The notes under the pieces were generated by a model. The model did no database searches and was not told the origin of the DNA. It saw nothing but the letters and a program-made list of their open reading frames with translations. Of a stretch of 64,000 nucleotides of DNA, positions 1 through 10,307 are shown one piece after another. The stretch is taken from positions 806,001-870,000 of the forward strand of contig JAPDRN010000001.1 in the NCBI GenBank assembly GCA_030247855.1, written 5' to 3'. The position numbers and the translations under genes are program-made. Source of the stretch: Knufia peltigerae (taxonomy: Eukaryota; Ascomycota; Eurotiomycetes; Chaetothyriales; Trichomeriaceae). Positions within the stretch are counted from its first letter, which is position 1, and every line of letters begins with the position of its first letter.

Positions 1-142
1 GGTCCCCTGTTGCAATAGAGCAGAGTTGTGGAAACCTCGCAATTAATCTTTCAGATTGTGTTCCTTTTCCCACACCCGGAGCTCCAACGAGAATGATTCG
101 GGCAGCTCTGTCCAGCTTACGAGACACTGTGCTGAAGGGCAT
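1..142 (-). CDS. Mitochondrial-type adenylate kinase (GTP:AMP phosphotransferase), 5' end only
   Basis: This is a partial gene that runs off the left edge of the window. Reading the minus strand from an ATG at 142-140 gives about 47 residues. They contain the phosphate-binding loop GAPGVGKGTQSERL, followed by the run ending SIATGD, which is the classic start of adenylate kinase (P-loop plus the beginning of the NMP-binding segment). The family transfers phosphate between nucleoside triphosphates and AMP. The short N-terminus before the P-loop resembles the Adk2/AK3 group that works in the mitochondrial matrix, but the diagnostic lid region lies outside the window. The stop codon and any introns are also outside. 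It is divergent from the primase gene. Identity as an adenylate kinase is strong; the assignment to the mitochondrial isoform is inference. Confidence 0.8.
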   Translation of the reverse strand, partial: MPFSTVSRKLDRAARIILVGAPGVGKGTQSERLIARFPQLCSIATGD

Positions 143-949
143 CGTAGTCGTTCTGAAGGCGGAACGGCGCAGAGAGCGAGAGAGAGGGATGTACTGGGCC
201 TGGCGTCCAGGCACAGTGCTAAGAGTCGACCATGTTGATGGTCTAGCGCAGTTGATCGAATATAACGGACGAGGAACGGGTCGCGCAACTCTAGGATGAG
301 GATGTGCCTAGACGTGGGTGCGATAAATTGCAAAAGACACCAAAGGATGAGAGGAGGAGAAGAAGTAAATATGCTCGGTAATGGAGCAACGCACAAGGCG
401 TGATGGAGTTATATAGTCCACGGAGTACGGAAGTACAGTCTTTACTAAAAGCTTCAAGCCTGGAATTTGGGGGATTTCTTCGATAAGGCCCGGAGCATGG
501 TTTCTCGCTTACCTCGGACCCCGTTGGCTCTCCCTCACGACCGAGGCCAGCTACAGCTGCGTCCTCGCACTGCGGCCTCAGCACAATATTTGTCACTCAT
601 AACGCCTAGGCAAATTTCTCGGTCTACAGAATATAGGCCTCACAGGTAAAGTATAGGTAAGTCTTGTTTGCATTCAACCTATTACTAGAACGCCCAACAG
701 AAAAGGGCCTTATTATTATCTCGTATTTCGCATGATGAGAATACGAAGGCCGCCGAAATGTTATTCCGCCCCGCCACTTTGGAGAAAAGACAAGGCTAGA
801 TTTTGGGAGATGATTGCAATTACAGCCTTGTCGCGTGCATGTTAGTTACTTGACGCGTCGAGCGCGCCACCATTCAATTATTCTGGCGTAAGTGGTGCAA
901 GCATTACAACCCTCTTGTCATTCAAGGACCTTCAACAAGAACCACAAAG
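143..949. promoter_or_regulatory. Divergent intergenic region, adenylate kinase / primase
   Basis: It holds the promoters of both flanking genes. An ACGCGT element (MluI cell-cycle-box type) lies at 853-858, about 90 bp before the primase ATG. Short open frames here show no family resemblance and are treated as chance. Confidence 0.4.
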
Positions 950-2509
950 ATGATGCGTACAGAGACGAGGTTCGACCCAAAGCGCAAGAAGGTCGACTAC
1001 AAAAAGACCCAATTTGCAACAGCCTCCTACAAAGACCAAGGTTACCCGTTTCGCCTATCTTTCTATGATGTCCCGCCAACTCAAGAAATCAGTCTGGAGG
1101 AGTTTGAGACCTGGGCTATTGATAGACTGAGGAGTATGAGTTTCTAATTGCAACTAGCAACTTTCCTCTAATGATTGATAGTTCTTGCCGAGATCGAAGC
1201 ATGTTCTTTCAGAAACAAATCTCCCCAAGAGACAGCTGCACACCTCGAGCCATTGCTTAAGAAATACCTCCCTCTCTCTTCCAACTCTTCTGCACCCGGT
1301 GGTGTCGTCGACCAACGCTTACGAAATGAGCGACGCAAAGACCACTATTCTCACTTCATACTACGGTTGGCTTTTTCAGGCACGGAAGATCTACGCAAAC
1401 GTTTTGCCAGGGTAGAGACGATGCTCTTCAAACTACGTTTTCAAGCAGATGACAGCCGAGAGAGGAGAGCCTTTGTCGAGAGTTTGAACCTGAACTGGGA
1501 GCTGGTCCAACAAGAGGAGAAGCAACAACTTGGCGAACAGCTACTGTCGGCGACACCCGGTCTACGCAGACTTGAGGATGAGAACTGGTTCAAAGTTGAC
1601 TGGACACGGGTGCCGGAATTGGTGGAGCATCGGACCATTCTCGTTAGGAAAGGCAAGGCATATGTTCCTATGCGGGAACAAACCAGTATGGTTTTGACAG
1701 AATTTGCCAATCGCCTCGAGAAAGGTCTCGAGATGACCTCACGTGCTCTGCCACGTCTTGACGAAGATGACCGCCTCACGCCTATATTGAACCACCTCTC
1801 CAAAAACTTTGCCACTCCTGATGCCGGATATTCGGAATCGGACTCATCCCTTGCTGGCGCTCCTATCACGGCAGCGAACATTGACGGGCTGTCCCAACAT
1901 TTCCCTTTGTGCATGAAACACCTTCATTCCACTCTACGCAAGAACAGCCATCTCAAGCACTTTGGACGATTGCAGTATTCTTTGTTCTTGAAAGGAATTG
2001 GCCTCACGCTGGAGGACTGCTTGTTGTTCTGGCGACAGAGCTTCAAGCTGATTACCGACGATCAGTTCAACAAGGAATATCGATACAACATACGTCACGT
2101 GTACGGCGATGTCGGTGGGGATGTGAATCGACGTGGCAGAGGATACGCGCCATACTCATGCCAGAAGATTCTGACGGAACATCCACCCGGTACAGGCGAG
2201 GCACATGGCTGCCCTTATCGACATTTCAGCGTTGACAATCTCACGAGCATGCTTCAAGCGACCGGTGTCCACGACCGAGACGTGTTGCGAGGGGTCAAGG
2301 AAGATGTAGAGAAGAAGAGGTATCACATTGCTTGCAACAGAGTGTTTGACTGGGCTCACAAGGCCGAGATCAAGAAAGTCAAGGACGAAGGGATCTGGGG
2401 TCCAGCCGAATTGGAGACCATTGTTCACCCCAACACATACTTTAAGAGGTCATATCTGTTGAAGAATCTGGGCTCGTTACCCCAGCAGGATGTGAAAATG
2501 GAGGAATGA
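950..2509 (+). CDS. PRI2: DNA primase large subunit (Pri2/PRIM2)
   Basis: This is the non-catalytic subunit of the primase in DNA polymerase alpha-primase, which makes RNA-DNA primers for replication in the nucleus. There are two exons, 950-1133 and 1182-2509, with a 48-nt intron (donor GTATGA, acceptor GATAG, branch CTAAT). Splicing joins ...IDRLR to ILAEIEAC in frame. The product is 503 residues, close to the family's usual length. The C-terminal iron-sulfur domain is intact: the four expected cysteines are at about C305 (PLCMKH), C388 (YSCQK), C405 (HGCPYRH) and C446 (HIACNR). The helical core motif GRLQYSLFLKGIGL and RYNIRHVYG are also present. Two adjacent ATGs (950 and 953) could start it. 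ACGCGT upstream fits G1/S regulation. Confidence 0.95.
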
Positions 2510-3353
2510 TTTGTTCTGATTTGTGTAATGACTAGGTAGGCATTGGCGTTGGCATTGGAATTGGGAAATGGGGTTTTCAAGTCGGATACTTGGATAGGAA
2601 TAGCTATGCTTGTTTCAGAAGAACAATGACGCCAGTGTCCAGTTCAAAGTCATTTCGCGTCGAGAGAGATTTTCCTTGTGAAGCCGCCACCACCAGCATC
2701 ACTTGACTTAAAACCATTCGAGCCGCTAGAATGTCGACGGGCGACGCCACGGCCCGTTCGCCTCCTTCTATAAAGTAAGAACTTGCAATTACCCATTCCG
2801 ACGTGTCGTCTTGTGAATCTACTGACTGGGCGAGTGTACGTCTCCTTTTGTCGGTGTTCAAGATCTTTTTCGAGGGACATTGGGTGTCAGTCCGTCTCGC
2901 TGTCATTGGGCACGCGTTTTCTCATGGAGACACCCACCACCACCACGCCAACCCCTGACTATAATATACCCGCCTGTCATGATCTTGGAAGATTCTCTTA
3001 AGCGTGGCCCCAGGGGGTCCCAGACGCACGCCTCGAACCCCCTCTTTGGACATTTTTCATCCCACGATCTACATGTCTAGTCCTTTTTACTTTGTATGTA
3101 CAGGATCTCCATACAAGACACGTGCATCGTGTCCTTTGGAGACTCTCACCTTCTTTGACTGTACGAGGACAAACAAATCCACTAACTCCCACGTACTCGT
3201 ACGGCAGTCATTGCAAGAGGTACAATATCTTTCTGTCCTGCAAAAGTCCTACGTGGTTGATGACGTGAATGTTATACTGTATAAATAGCTTTGCTGTGGA
3301 CTTGACTCCCTGAATGAACCTCCTCCCAGAATTCGATCCAATCGTTTGGCTCC
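2510..3353. other. Convergent intergenic region
   Basis: It separates the 3' ends of the primase and pyruvyltransferase genes. Only short overlapping frames are present, and I see no gene, repeat or RNA. Confidence 0.4.
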
Positions 3354-4614
3354 TCAAAACTTCCTCCCCCTCTTATACCACGCCTTTGCTGCGTCGACGG
3401 CCTCTCTCACGCTCTGGGTCATGGCCACTCGATCACCGCACCCCGACAGCCACGTCTCGTGGTACGTCCTCAACTTTGCGTAATTGCCCTCCTCGACCGT
3501 GACGTGGTCGAAGCCCCACACGGTGCTCAGGATGTGCACGTGCAGTCTGTCGCTGATGATCAAGCCAAACTCGGAGAGGTAGTTGTACGTCCAGTTGACG
3601 CGAAGCTGGGCCTGCTGGTCGAACGTGGCTCCCTCGAGGCCGTCCGGGTCGACGCTGATCCAGTCCGCCACCGTCAAGTTGGTCTCGTGCGTCGATCCGT
3701 CCACGTCCTCGATCCGGCGCAGCTCCGAGATGACGTCCCCCTGCTTCCCGTGGTCCTGGGACCCTTCGTGGTCGGTGCGGGCGAGGAAGAGCATGTCGTA
3801 GATCGAATTGACCTGGCGCGGCGGCACGGGTTTCGTGATCAGCATGGTCGCCGCGTCGGGGAGCAACGAGACCTGGTGCTGGCCCCCAAAGTCGTTCTGC
3901 ATGGCCATGAACGACTTGGTGTCACGGGCCGTGAATTGGAGGTCCGGGTGTTTGCTGAAGGCCTTTTGGGCGCGAGCGAGAGCCTTTTCGTCGTAGAACT
4001 TGTACGTCTGGGGGAACGAGCGGATCCGGTAGTCGAGAAAGTCGGTCGCGACCTGTTCACGGTTGAGCTCGGGTCCAGGCCAGATGTCTCCAAAGTTGCC
4101 GCCTCCGTGGAAAAGGATGGCCGTCTTTTCGGGACCGCCGTGGGATTCGAGGGCCTTGCGGAGGTCGGCCTCGCGGTAGTCGTGGTTGCCGACGCACGCG
4201 TACACCGTCTCGATGCCCAGTTGCTCGAGCAGGACCTTCTCGCCCGTCCAGATGGCCGAGTCGCCCTTGTTGCTGTTTTTGAAAAAAAAAAATTGTGAGC
4301 CCACTGGCCGAACGAACGTCCATGTCTGTACGGAAACCGAGAGAAAAGGTTCGTCGGGGGCAAGCTTGCACTCACCTGTGATTCGGATAGCCTATCATGG
4401 CAACGTGCGTGACTCCAGGTAGCAATCGTGAATACTCCTTGAACAACAACGCCACGTGGGACTCCAGGGTCGATGTACATTTCCCGTCATGGGAAGAACC
4501 CTTGATGCTCGACACCACTGAATGGATGCCTGATGTACCGCTGTGTGAAAAATATACCACCGCAAAAAAGAAAACGATGAGAACGCTCAACAGCCATTGT
4601 CGTGAAATATACAT
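3354..4614 (-). CDS. Polysaccharide pyruvyltransferase family protein, Pvg1-like, type II membrane protein
   Basis: This family adds ketal-linked pyruvate to sugars; fission yeast Pvg1 does so on galactose of N-glycans in the Golgi. There are two exons on the minus strand, 4614-4376 and 4272-3354, with a 103-nt intron (donor GTGAGT; acceptor AACAG after a T-rich tract). The product is 385 residues. The ATG at 4614 was chosen because it places a signal-anchor immediately after the start (residues 6-20, WLLSVLIVFFFAVVYF), as expected for a Golgi type II enzyme. Family hallmarks are VGNHDYREADL, FHGGGNFGDIWP and, near the C-terminus, ISDRLHVHIL followed by GFDHVTVE. It is divergent from a nucleotide-sugar-transporter-like gene only 519 bp away, which suggests a shared glycan role. 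The exact acceptor sugar cannot be read from sequence. Confidence 0.88.
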
Positions 4615-5133
4615 GGTGTGTATCACTGTGGCTGGTGTGGGAGATGAGGGATCAAAAGGAGCGACTTGAAAAAGAGACAAGGTCAGCAAAATGATTCTTT
4701 GGATCGACCGAAATCGTTCATAATGAAGATGACGGAAAACTTGAGCCGCGTTGATAGTTTCCAAGGGTTGAAAGTGGCCAAAGGGTGAGGAAAAGGGGGT
4801 TTGGCGGGTGTCAGTCGCCAACTCGACATATGTCAGATCTTTCTGACGTCCATCTTCACGCACAGCATTCCAACCTGTTTAATTTCCAACCCGACGCGTT
4901 GAGGAGAACGAAAAGGATCTAAAGACCATCGTGAATCTGATGATGCCATGTTTCTTCAAAGGGGTCGAGAGGGGCATTGAGGCTCAATTCGTTTGGCGGC
5001 GAAAGAAAGTTGGTGCTTTTGCTCACACACTCAATACCACCACAACCACCACCACGAATATTTTTATTTTCTGTTTCCTCACCAAGCGACATCCTCGATT
5101 ATACATAGACGACGGTGATCCAATACCAAACTA
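4615..5133. promoter_or_regulatory. Divergent promoter region, pyruvyltransferase / transporter
   Basis: This 519-bp stretch sits between two divergent glycan-related genes. It contains CCA/CCACCA runs at about 5037-5057 and an ACGCGT at about 4893. I recognised no other element. Confidence 0.35.
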
Positions 5134-6563
5134 ATGGCAGACCAGTCTCCGTCGAGACTGTCTGTCGCAGCGACCGTCGCTTTCCACATCACCACTGCCA
5201 TCGCAGTCACCATCGTCAACAAATCAGTCCTCAACACTCTACCGGTCCCCATAACGCTTCTTCTCGCCCAGTCTGTGATATCGACAATCATACTATGTCT
5301 CGCGTACATGTTCAGACTGTACGTTCCGGCCAAGCTGGACTCGACATACATTCGGGGTGTTGCTCCGCTGCTGGCCATCAAGATTATCGCACAACTTTCC
5401 AAGACGTATTGTTTACTTGTGAGTATCATCATCCGTACGAATACAAGCCCTAGTACAGATCAGACCGAAACTTGATCCAATCTGCAATGCGCGATATTGG
5501 ATACCTTGGACGGGCTCAATAACAAATAACAAAAACTAACCACCACACTGTCACACTTTCAGAACGTCAATGCGAGTTTTTACCAAATAGCGCGAGGCCT
5601 CTTACTCCCATTCACCATCTTCCTATCATTCATGTTCCTCAAGGACTCCCGACCGAGTATGTGGGCTTCTGCGGCGTGTGCCATTACGACGCTCGGTTTT
5701 GTGCTCGGCGTGTCCGGCGAAGCGGTCGGCCAGGCCACCAACATCGGCATAGCATGGGGCATTTGGTCGTCACTCACCACGGCCCTCGAGACCGTTCTGG
5801 TCAAGTACCTCGCCCTCAGGACTCGAGTTCTGGACCTCGTGTTCGTGACTTCTCTGGCCGGCATCCCGGTCTTTTCCGTTCTGGCCTATCTCAACAGCGA
5901 AATGTCCCACTTGTCTGCTTTGGGGACTTTACATCCTGTCATGGTGACGTTTGAGAAGAAGGTGTTGTTGAGTGGATTGTTCAATTTCGCATTGAGCGCG
6001 GCGGCGTACCTACAGATTCGAGTGACTTCTCCTACGACGTACGTTTTGACCGCCCTCGACGATCCATCCTACCTTGCGCTAGACTCGTTCGCTGGCTAAT
6101 TTGATCGTCCGACAAAAACAGACACATGATCTCAACTGCTGCAAGGGGCGTTTTGCAATCTGCCTTGGCAGTGGTGTTTTTGGGAGCCGAAAGGCTGACG
6201 GCGTCCCGAATCAAGAGTATCGCAGTCATCTTGACCGGCACTATGCTCTACGTAAGTACCACAACAATGCTATGGCCGTGGCTATGGCTTCACTGCCTAG
6301 TACACTCCTTCCCTCTTCTCGACTTTTTTATTTCCCTACAGACATGTACGATTGTTGTCTTGGTGGTTGGTGTTGTTGTGACGATGACGACTGACACGGA
6401 TGATTTCCAGACTTTTATCAAAGACATGGAAAAGAGGGGAAAGACAATCAAAGGTCAAATCCTCCCTTTACATACCACGGTTTCGCAACCACAATCAACA
6501 AACCCCACGGCTGGTGAAGAGGGTGTTCCACTCGTGGAACCCAAGGGGACCGAGGAGAAATAG
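5134..6563 (+). CDS. Nucleotide-sugar / triose-phosphate translocator family transporter (SLC35C1-like)
   Basis: This is a multi-spanning drug/metabolite-superfamily transporter, probably moving an activated sugar into the Golgi or ER lumen. There are four exons, 5134-5418, 5563-6038, 6122-6251 and 6411-6563, all with GT..AG introns in matching phase. The product is 347 residues, a normal size for the family. The sequence shows repeated hydrophobic helices and the family core NVNASFYQIARGLLLPFT, and it resembles the GDP-fucose-transporter branch (VNKSVLNT near the N-terminus; LGVSGEAVG after helix 5). The C-terminus is a charged cytosolic tail with an FIKDMEKRGK stretch. The substrate is not identifiable from sequence, so GDP-fucose is only the nearest analogy. 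It is divergent from the Pvg1-like gene. Confidence 0.85.
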
Positions 6564-6984
6564 TAATAAACTCAATCTGTCTTGTCTTGTCTTGTTTCTG
6601 AAGGTATAGATATGTACGGCATAGCGAGGAAAGTGAGTTTTGGCATACCTACCCATGGAGTACAATACGCGCGGTACATATAGAATTTGACTCGTGGTCG
6701 AGCATAGAGAAAATTGGGCGTCTCTCGAGACTCATGTGAACGACGATACCTTATATATCTAGACGTCCGAATATATCTACAAAAGTCAATATCATCACCA
6801 TGTAATCCGTGGGCGACATGGTAAACGCTGTAAGAAGTATAAAGAGTCGCGTCACGTGTCAGGCTTTGTGCCTCCTTTACTCTGCCTACCCCGTGTAGGA
6901 CACTTTCCTACTCCATACTCGGAACCATGCCCTACTAGAGCACCAAGAACTAGTTACAGGCCCCGTTTTATTGTTCCACTGTAT
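6564..6984. other. Convergent intergenic region
   Basis: It holds the 3' ends of the transporter and P450 genes, and I see no further gene. A long plus-strand frame beginning at 6856 is antisense to the last P450 exons. Confidence 0.35.
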
Positions 6985-9061
6985 TCAGACTTTGATTCCT
7001 TCCAAGATATTCGCGTCACTTTCTTCCCAAGGATATGTTTTTTCGATGGACCGAATGAGCCTCTCGTGTTTTTCGGATCTAGGTTTGATGACACAGTTGA
7101 ACGGCGCCGGATGACTCACCACGCCCGGGAGCATCTTCACTTCGGGCTCGATCTCCTTTCCGCCGACGGCGTCGACGGGTTTTCCGACGTTCAACGCGGC
7201 CAACGATTGTACGATGGTGATGTAAAGCGCATTCTCGGCCAGGATCCGACCTGGACACACTCGACGTCCGAACCCAAAAACGTACGCGTCGGGATCCTGT
7301 TCGGGAATGTTTCCATTGATCGGCAAGAAACGTTCGGGTCTGAAGGTCATTGGGTCGTGGTACGTTTGAGGGTCATGGGTAAAGTGCCTATCGAGATTTT
7401 ATCAGATCTGATTCCGTTGCAAATCTCTCGAGCAAGAGTCACGATGAGACGGAACCAGATGATGACAATTTACAAACTCACCAGACATTGGCCAACAACA
7501 TACTCCCTTTGGGGATACGGTGACCTAAACACACGTCCTCCGCTGTACTCGTGTGAGGGAGACCCATTGGTGCAACTGGCTGCCAACGCAGAACCTCCTT
7601 CACCGTCGCGTTGATATAAGGTAACTTCTCTCTGTCCGCGACGGTAGGAAGCCTATCGGGACCGATGACACGGTCGATTTCTTCCCGTGCTTTCTTCTGC
7701 ACTTCGGGGTAAACCGTCATGGCCAGGAAGAAGCATGCCAATGAAGATACGGTCTGTGGGAATGGACAAGTCAGCTCTCATGTTGCCACAAAGTTGCCAC
7801 GATGCGAACATGTCAAAGTGTGTGAAAGGCTCACAGTATCAGCTCCTCCGGTGTACAGAGACATTGCTGCCATCTTGTCAATGGCCGCTTCGTTCCGACT
7901 GTCAGCGCCATCGGCAACGTCCTGATCCAGCAATTGAGCCAAAAAGGAAGTTTCGTGCTTCCCTCGGGCTTTTTGGTCCTTGACAAACGCGTACGGTTTT
8001 TCCACCACATTGTCGAGTTCGGATCGCCATTGTTTGGCCGTTTGTTTCCAATTTGTACCTGGAACCCAGTCTGGGAGGTATCTCACTATACCAACCGAGT
8101 CAGATATACCTATTTCACTGCTTTTGGTCGAGGGACTTACGAAACGGTATCATGTCAACCAAGAATGCTCCAGGTACAGCAGCACGTGCGAACTTGTCCA
8201 TTGCATCTCCCGCTATATCGACCAAGAGATCATTCTTGTGAGATTCGGCCGTGTACCCATATGCAATTTTCAATATGACTGCTCCAGCTTCCCTGAAGAG
8301 CCAAGTCAGTAAGCTATTCTGCATACGATTGGATTTTCCGAGGGGTCGACTGATTTTTTGCTGAGAATACGGACAGGACTGTGAGTACACACCTTCTGAT
8401 ATGTTCAAGTAGATTCTCAGGTTTCTCAAGGACATGTAACAAGAAATGACCAGCCTCTGCCTCTTGAAGTTTATTGAATTGAGATGCCGAAGACTTTGTT
8501 CCGATGATCTTGGCCATTTTCTTGCGAAAGGCTCGAAATCGATAATTGTAGGGACACAAACCAAGCGTGTTTTCCCATCCTACCCTTTTGAAACGTAAGT
8601 AAAATTAGATCATCCATTACATACCGCCCCGTCCAAGGAACAGACGAAAAGCATACATTTCTCCTGCAAAAATCTGTCTTGGTCTAGACGAATGTATCGC
8701 GGACCTCTTTTCCATGAGTTCAAAAGCCAGCTTTGAATCGTTGATGATGATCAAGGTTTGACCCATGACCGTTATGGAACTGATCGGGCCTGGTATAAAT
8801 CATCATTATCATCAAGTGTCAACAAACACACACATTCAGGAGGTGCACAAACGTACCATATAAATCCTTGTGTTTCAACCAATGTCTGGGTTCGAACTGT
8901 CCCGGTTTCGGTAGATCGTTCAGGTTCCCCAAGATGGGTAAACCCTTGGGTCCTGGTGGTAAAGGAGCCCGAGAAGCATTGTTGGATCGAGCAACGAACA
9001 AATAACACCAAGTGGCACCGGCCATCGCCAACAAGCACAAAACAAGAAAAGACGAAGCCAT
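6985..9061 (-). CDS. Cytochrome P450 monooxygenase (secondary-metabolism/OrdA-like class)
   Basis: This is an ER-anchored heme-thiolate monooxygenase. There are seven exons on the minus strand: 9061-8857, 8789-8657, 8584-8393, 8292-8141, 8085-7835, 7753-7482 and 7387-6985, encoding 535 residues. All introns are GT..AG and keep frame. Domains in order are an N-terminal membrane anchor (residues 3-24), the hinge APLPPGPKGLPILGN, the I-helix oxygen-binding motif GGADTTVSSL, the K-helix ExxR in VKEVLRWQP, the PERF region FRPERFLP, and the heme-cysteine loop FGFGRRVCPGR. The overall pattern matches fungal P450s annotated as O-methylsterigmatocystin oxidoreductase-like; the true substrate is unknown. 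No biosynthetic core gene is adjacent, so I do not claim a cluster. Confidence 0.92.
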
Positions 9062-10307
9062 GATGATGATGATGATGTTATAAGGCGTCGAGGACTCAAT
9101 ACTCGAAATGTCCTTTTTTTTCTTGAGGCTCAGGTCAGGTCAGGTCAGGCACAGAATGTGGTTCCACAAAGACATATAAGTATAGATGAGTTATACCTCA
9201 CCAAGAGAGAGAAAGAAAAAGAAGGAAATGAAACCAGAGGAATGCCTTTTTGGTTCTCTCTTCTTGACCAGATCACTCCATACAAAATTATTGTAAGTAA
9301 CACTAGTACCACTGGTTACCCATCTTTACTTGACCTTGTCGTATCAAGGCCTACCACGTACTGACGGTACTGTAGTACGGAGTATGAACAAAACACTGAT
9401 ACTAATTGGCCAGTCTTCCACGGTTCTGGTACAGCAAGTACCACAAACGGTTAAAGGGTTCCATATATGGATACCACAGATCATATTGTATATTCCGATT
9501 CGTCTCCATAGTATTGGTGTCACGAATACGGAGTGTCTGTACATAATAGTATCTTAGTAGGTGTCCTCTGAAGATGGATGTAAGCAAAACAAAAAGTGGG
9601 TTAGACTTGCGAATTCATAATACGAGATACCTCTAGGTACACACTCCCCGTAACATTACGAAAGAATGCTACTCAGTACCTCTGGGTAGGGGAAGCCTTT
9701 GTGACGTTGGGTGAGAAATTAGTAAAAAGGGATTCTCTTTTTTTGGGACGCCTTAAAGACCCTCATCTTCTTACCTTCCTCATCCCACACCACGTGAAAA
9801 AGGTGTTTTGAGCCACGCACAGAGCCCGAATGACTAAGAACATAACAAAAACCCAAGAGATGAGATCCCAATACTGTATTGGGGAATAGGTTCACAATTC
9901 TACATAGCTATGTAACCTGTTGCATATGCATATGCAGCACTGGCACCGAGTTTGATACCGTGCAATATGGCCGAGGCAAATGACCTTGGCTTTGCTCCGT
10001 ATGATATTTTGCCCAATGCGGTAAAGACGACAATCATCCCATCCATTCTTTTGACCGGCCCATCACCACTCTCGTCGTCGTCGTCGTCGATGGTAAAAAC
10101 ATGCATCTCTCCCTCTCTCTCCGAGAAGGCTAGAAAACAACTCTTGCTTCTCTCTTGTGTCATAATCAATCCCCTGTCACTCTCATCGCTCGTTCGCCGT
10201 TGACCTCCCTCTCTGGATCGTCGCACAAATGATACCATGCTGGATGGTGGTAAAGGGTGTACCAAAGTCCTCGACGTGACGAATACAAATGATCGTTCGT
10301 CATTTTC
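9062..10307. other. Intergenic region with small repeats
   Basis: It holds the upstream region of the P450 gene, an AGGTC pentamer repeated about four times (about 9131-9150), and a TACGGAGTA motif at 9376-9384. On the minus strand an ATG at 10238 opens a 112-codon frame to 9900, with an acidic D-run and an Ala/Gly-rich end. Nothing supports it as a gene, so I leave it as unassigned. Confidence 0.35.

Noticed and set aside
3459..4298. 279-codon plus-strand open frame over the pyruvyltransferase gene
   Set aside because: It is the antisense of a clear gene, is Val/Arg/Leu-rich with no motifs, and is explained by GC-rich codon use on the coding strand.
6856..7614. 252-codon plus-strand frame at the P450 3' end
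   Set aside because: It overlaps the P450 heme-loop exon in antisense and reads through its introns.
6985..9061. P450 as part of a secondary-metabolite cluster
   Set aside because: No polyketide synthase, peptide synthetase or terpene synthase is nearby; the flanking genes are a transporter-like gene and a pseudokinase.
9900..10238. 112-codon minus-strand frame with an acidic run
   Set aside because: It has no recognisable domain, its composition is driven by a triplet repeat, and no splice partner was found. It is kept only as a note in the intergenic entry.
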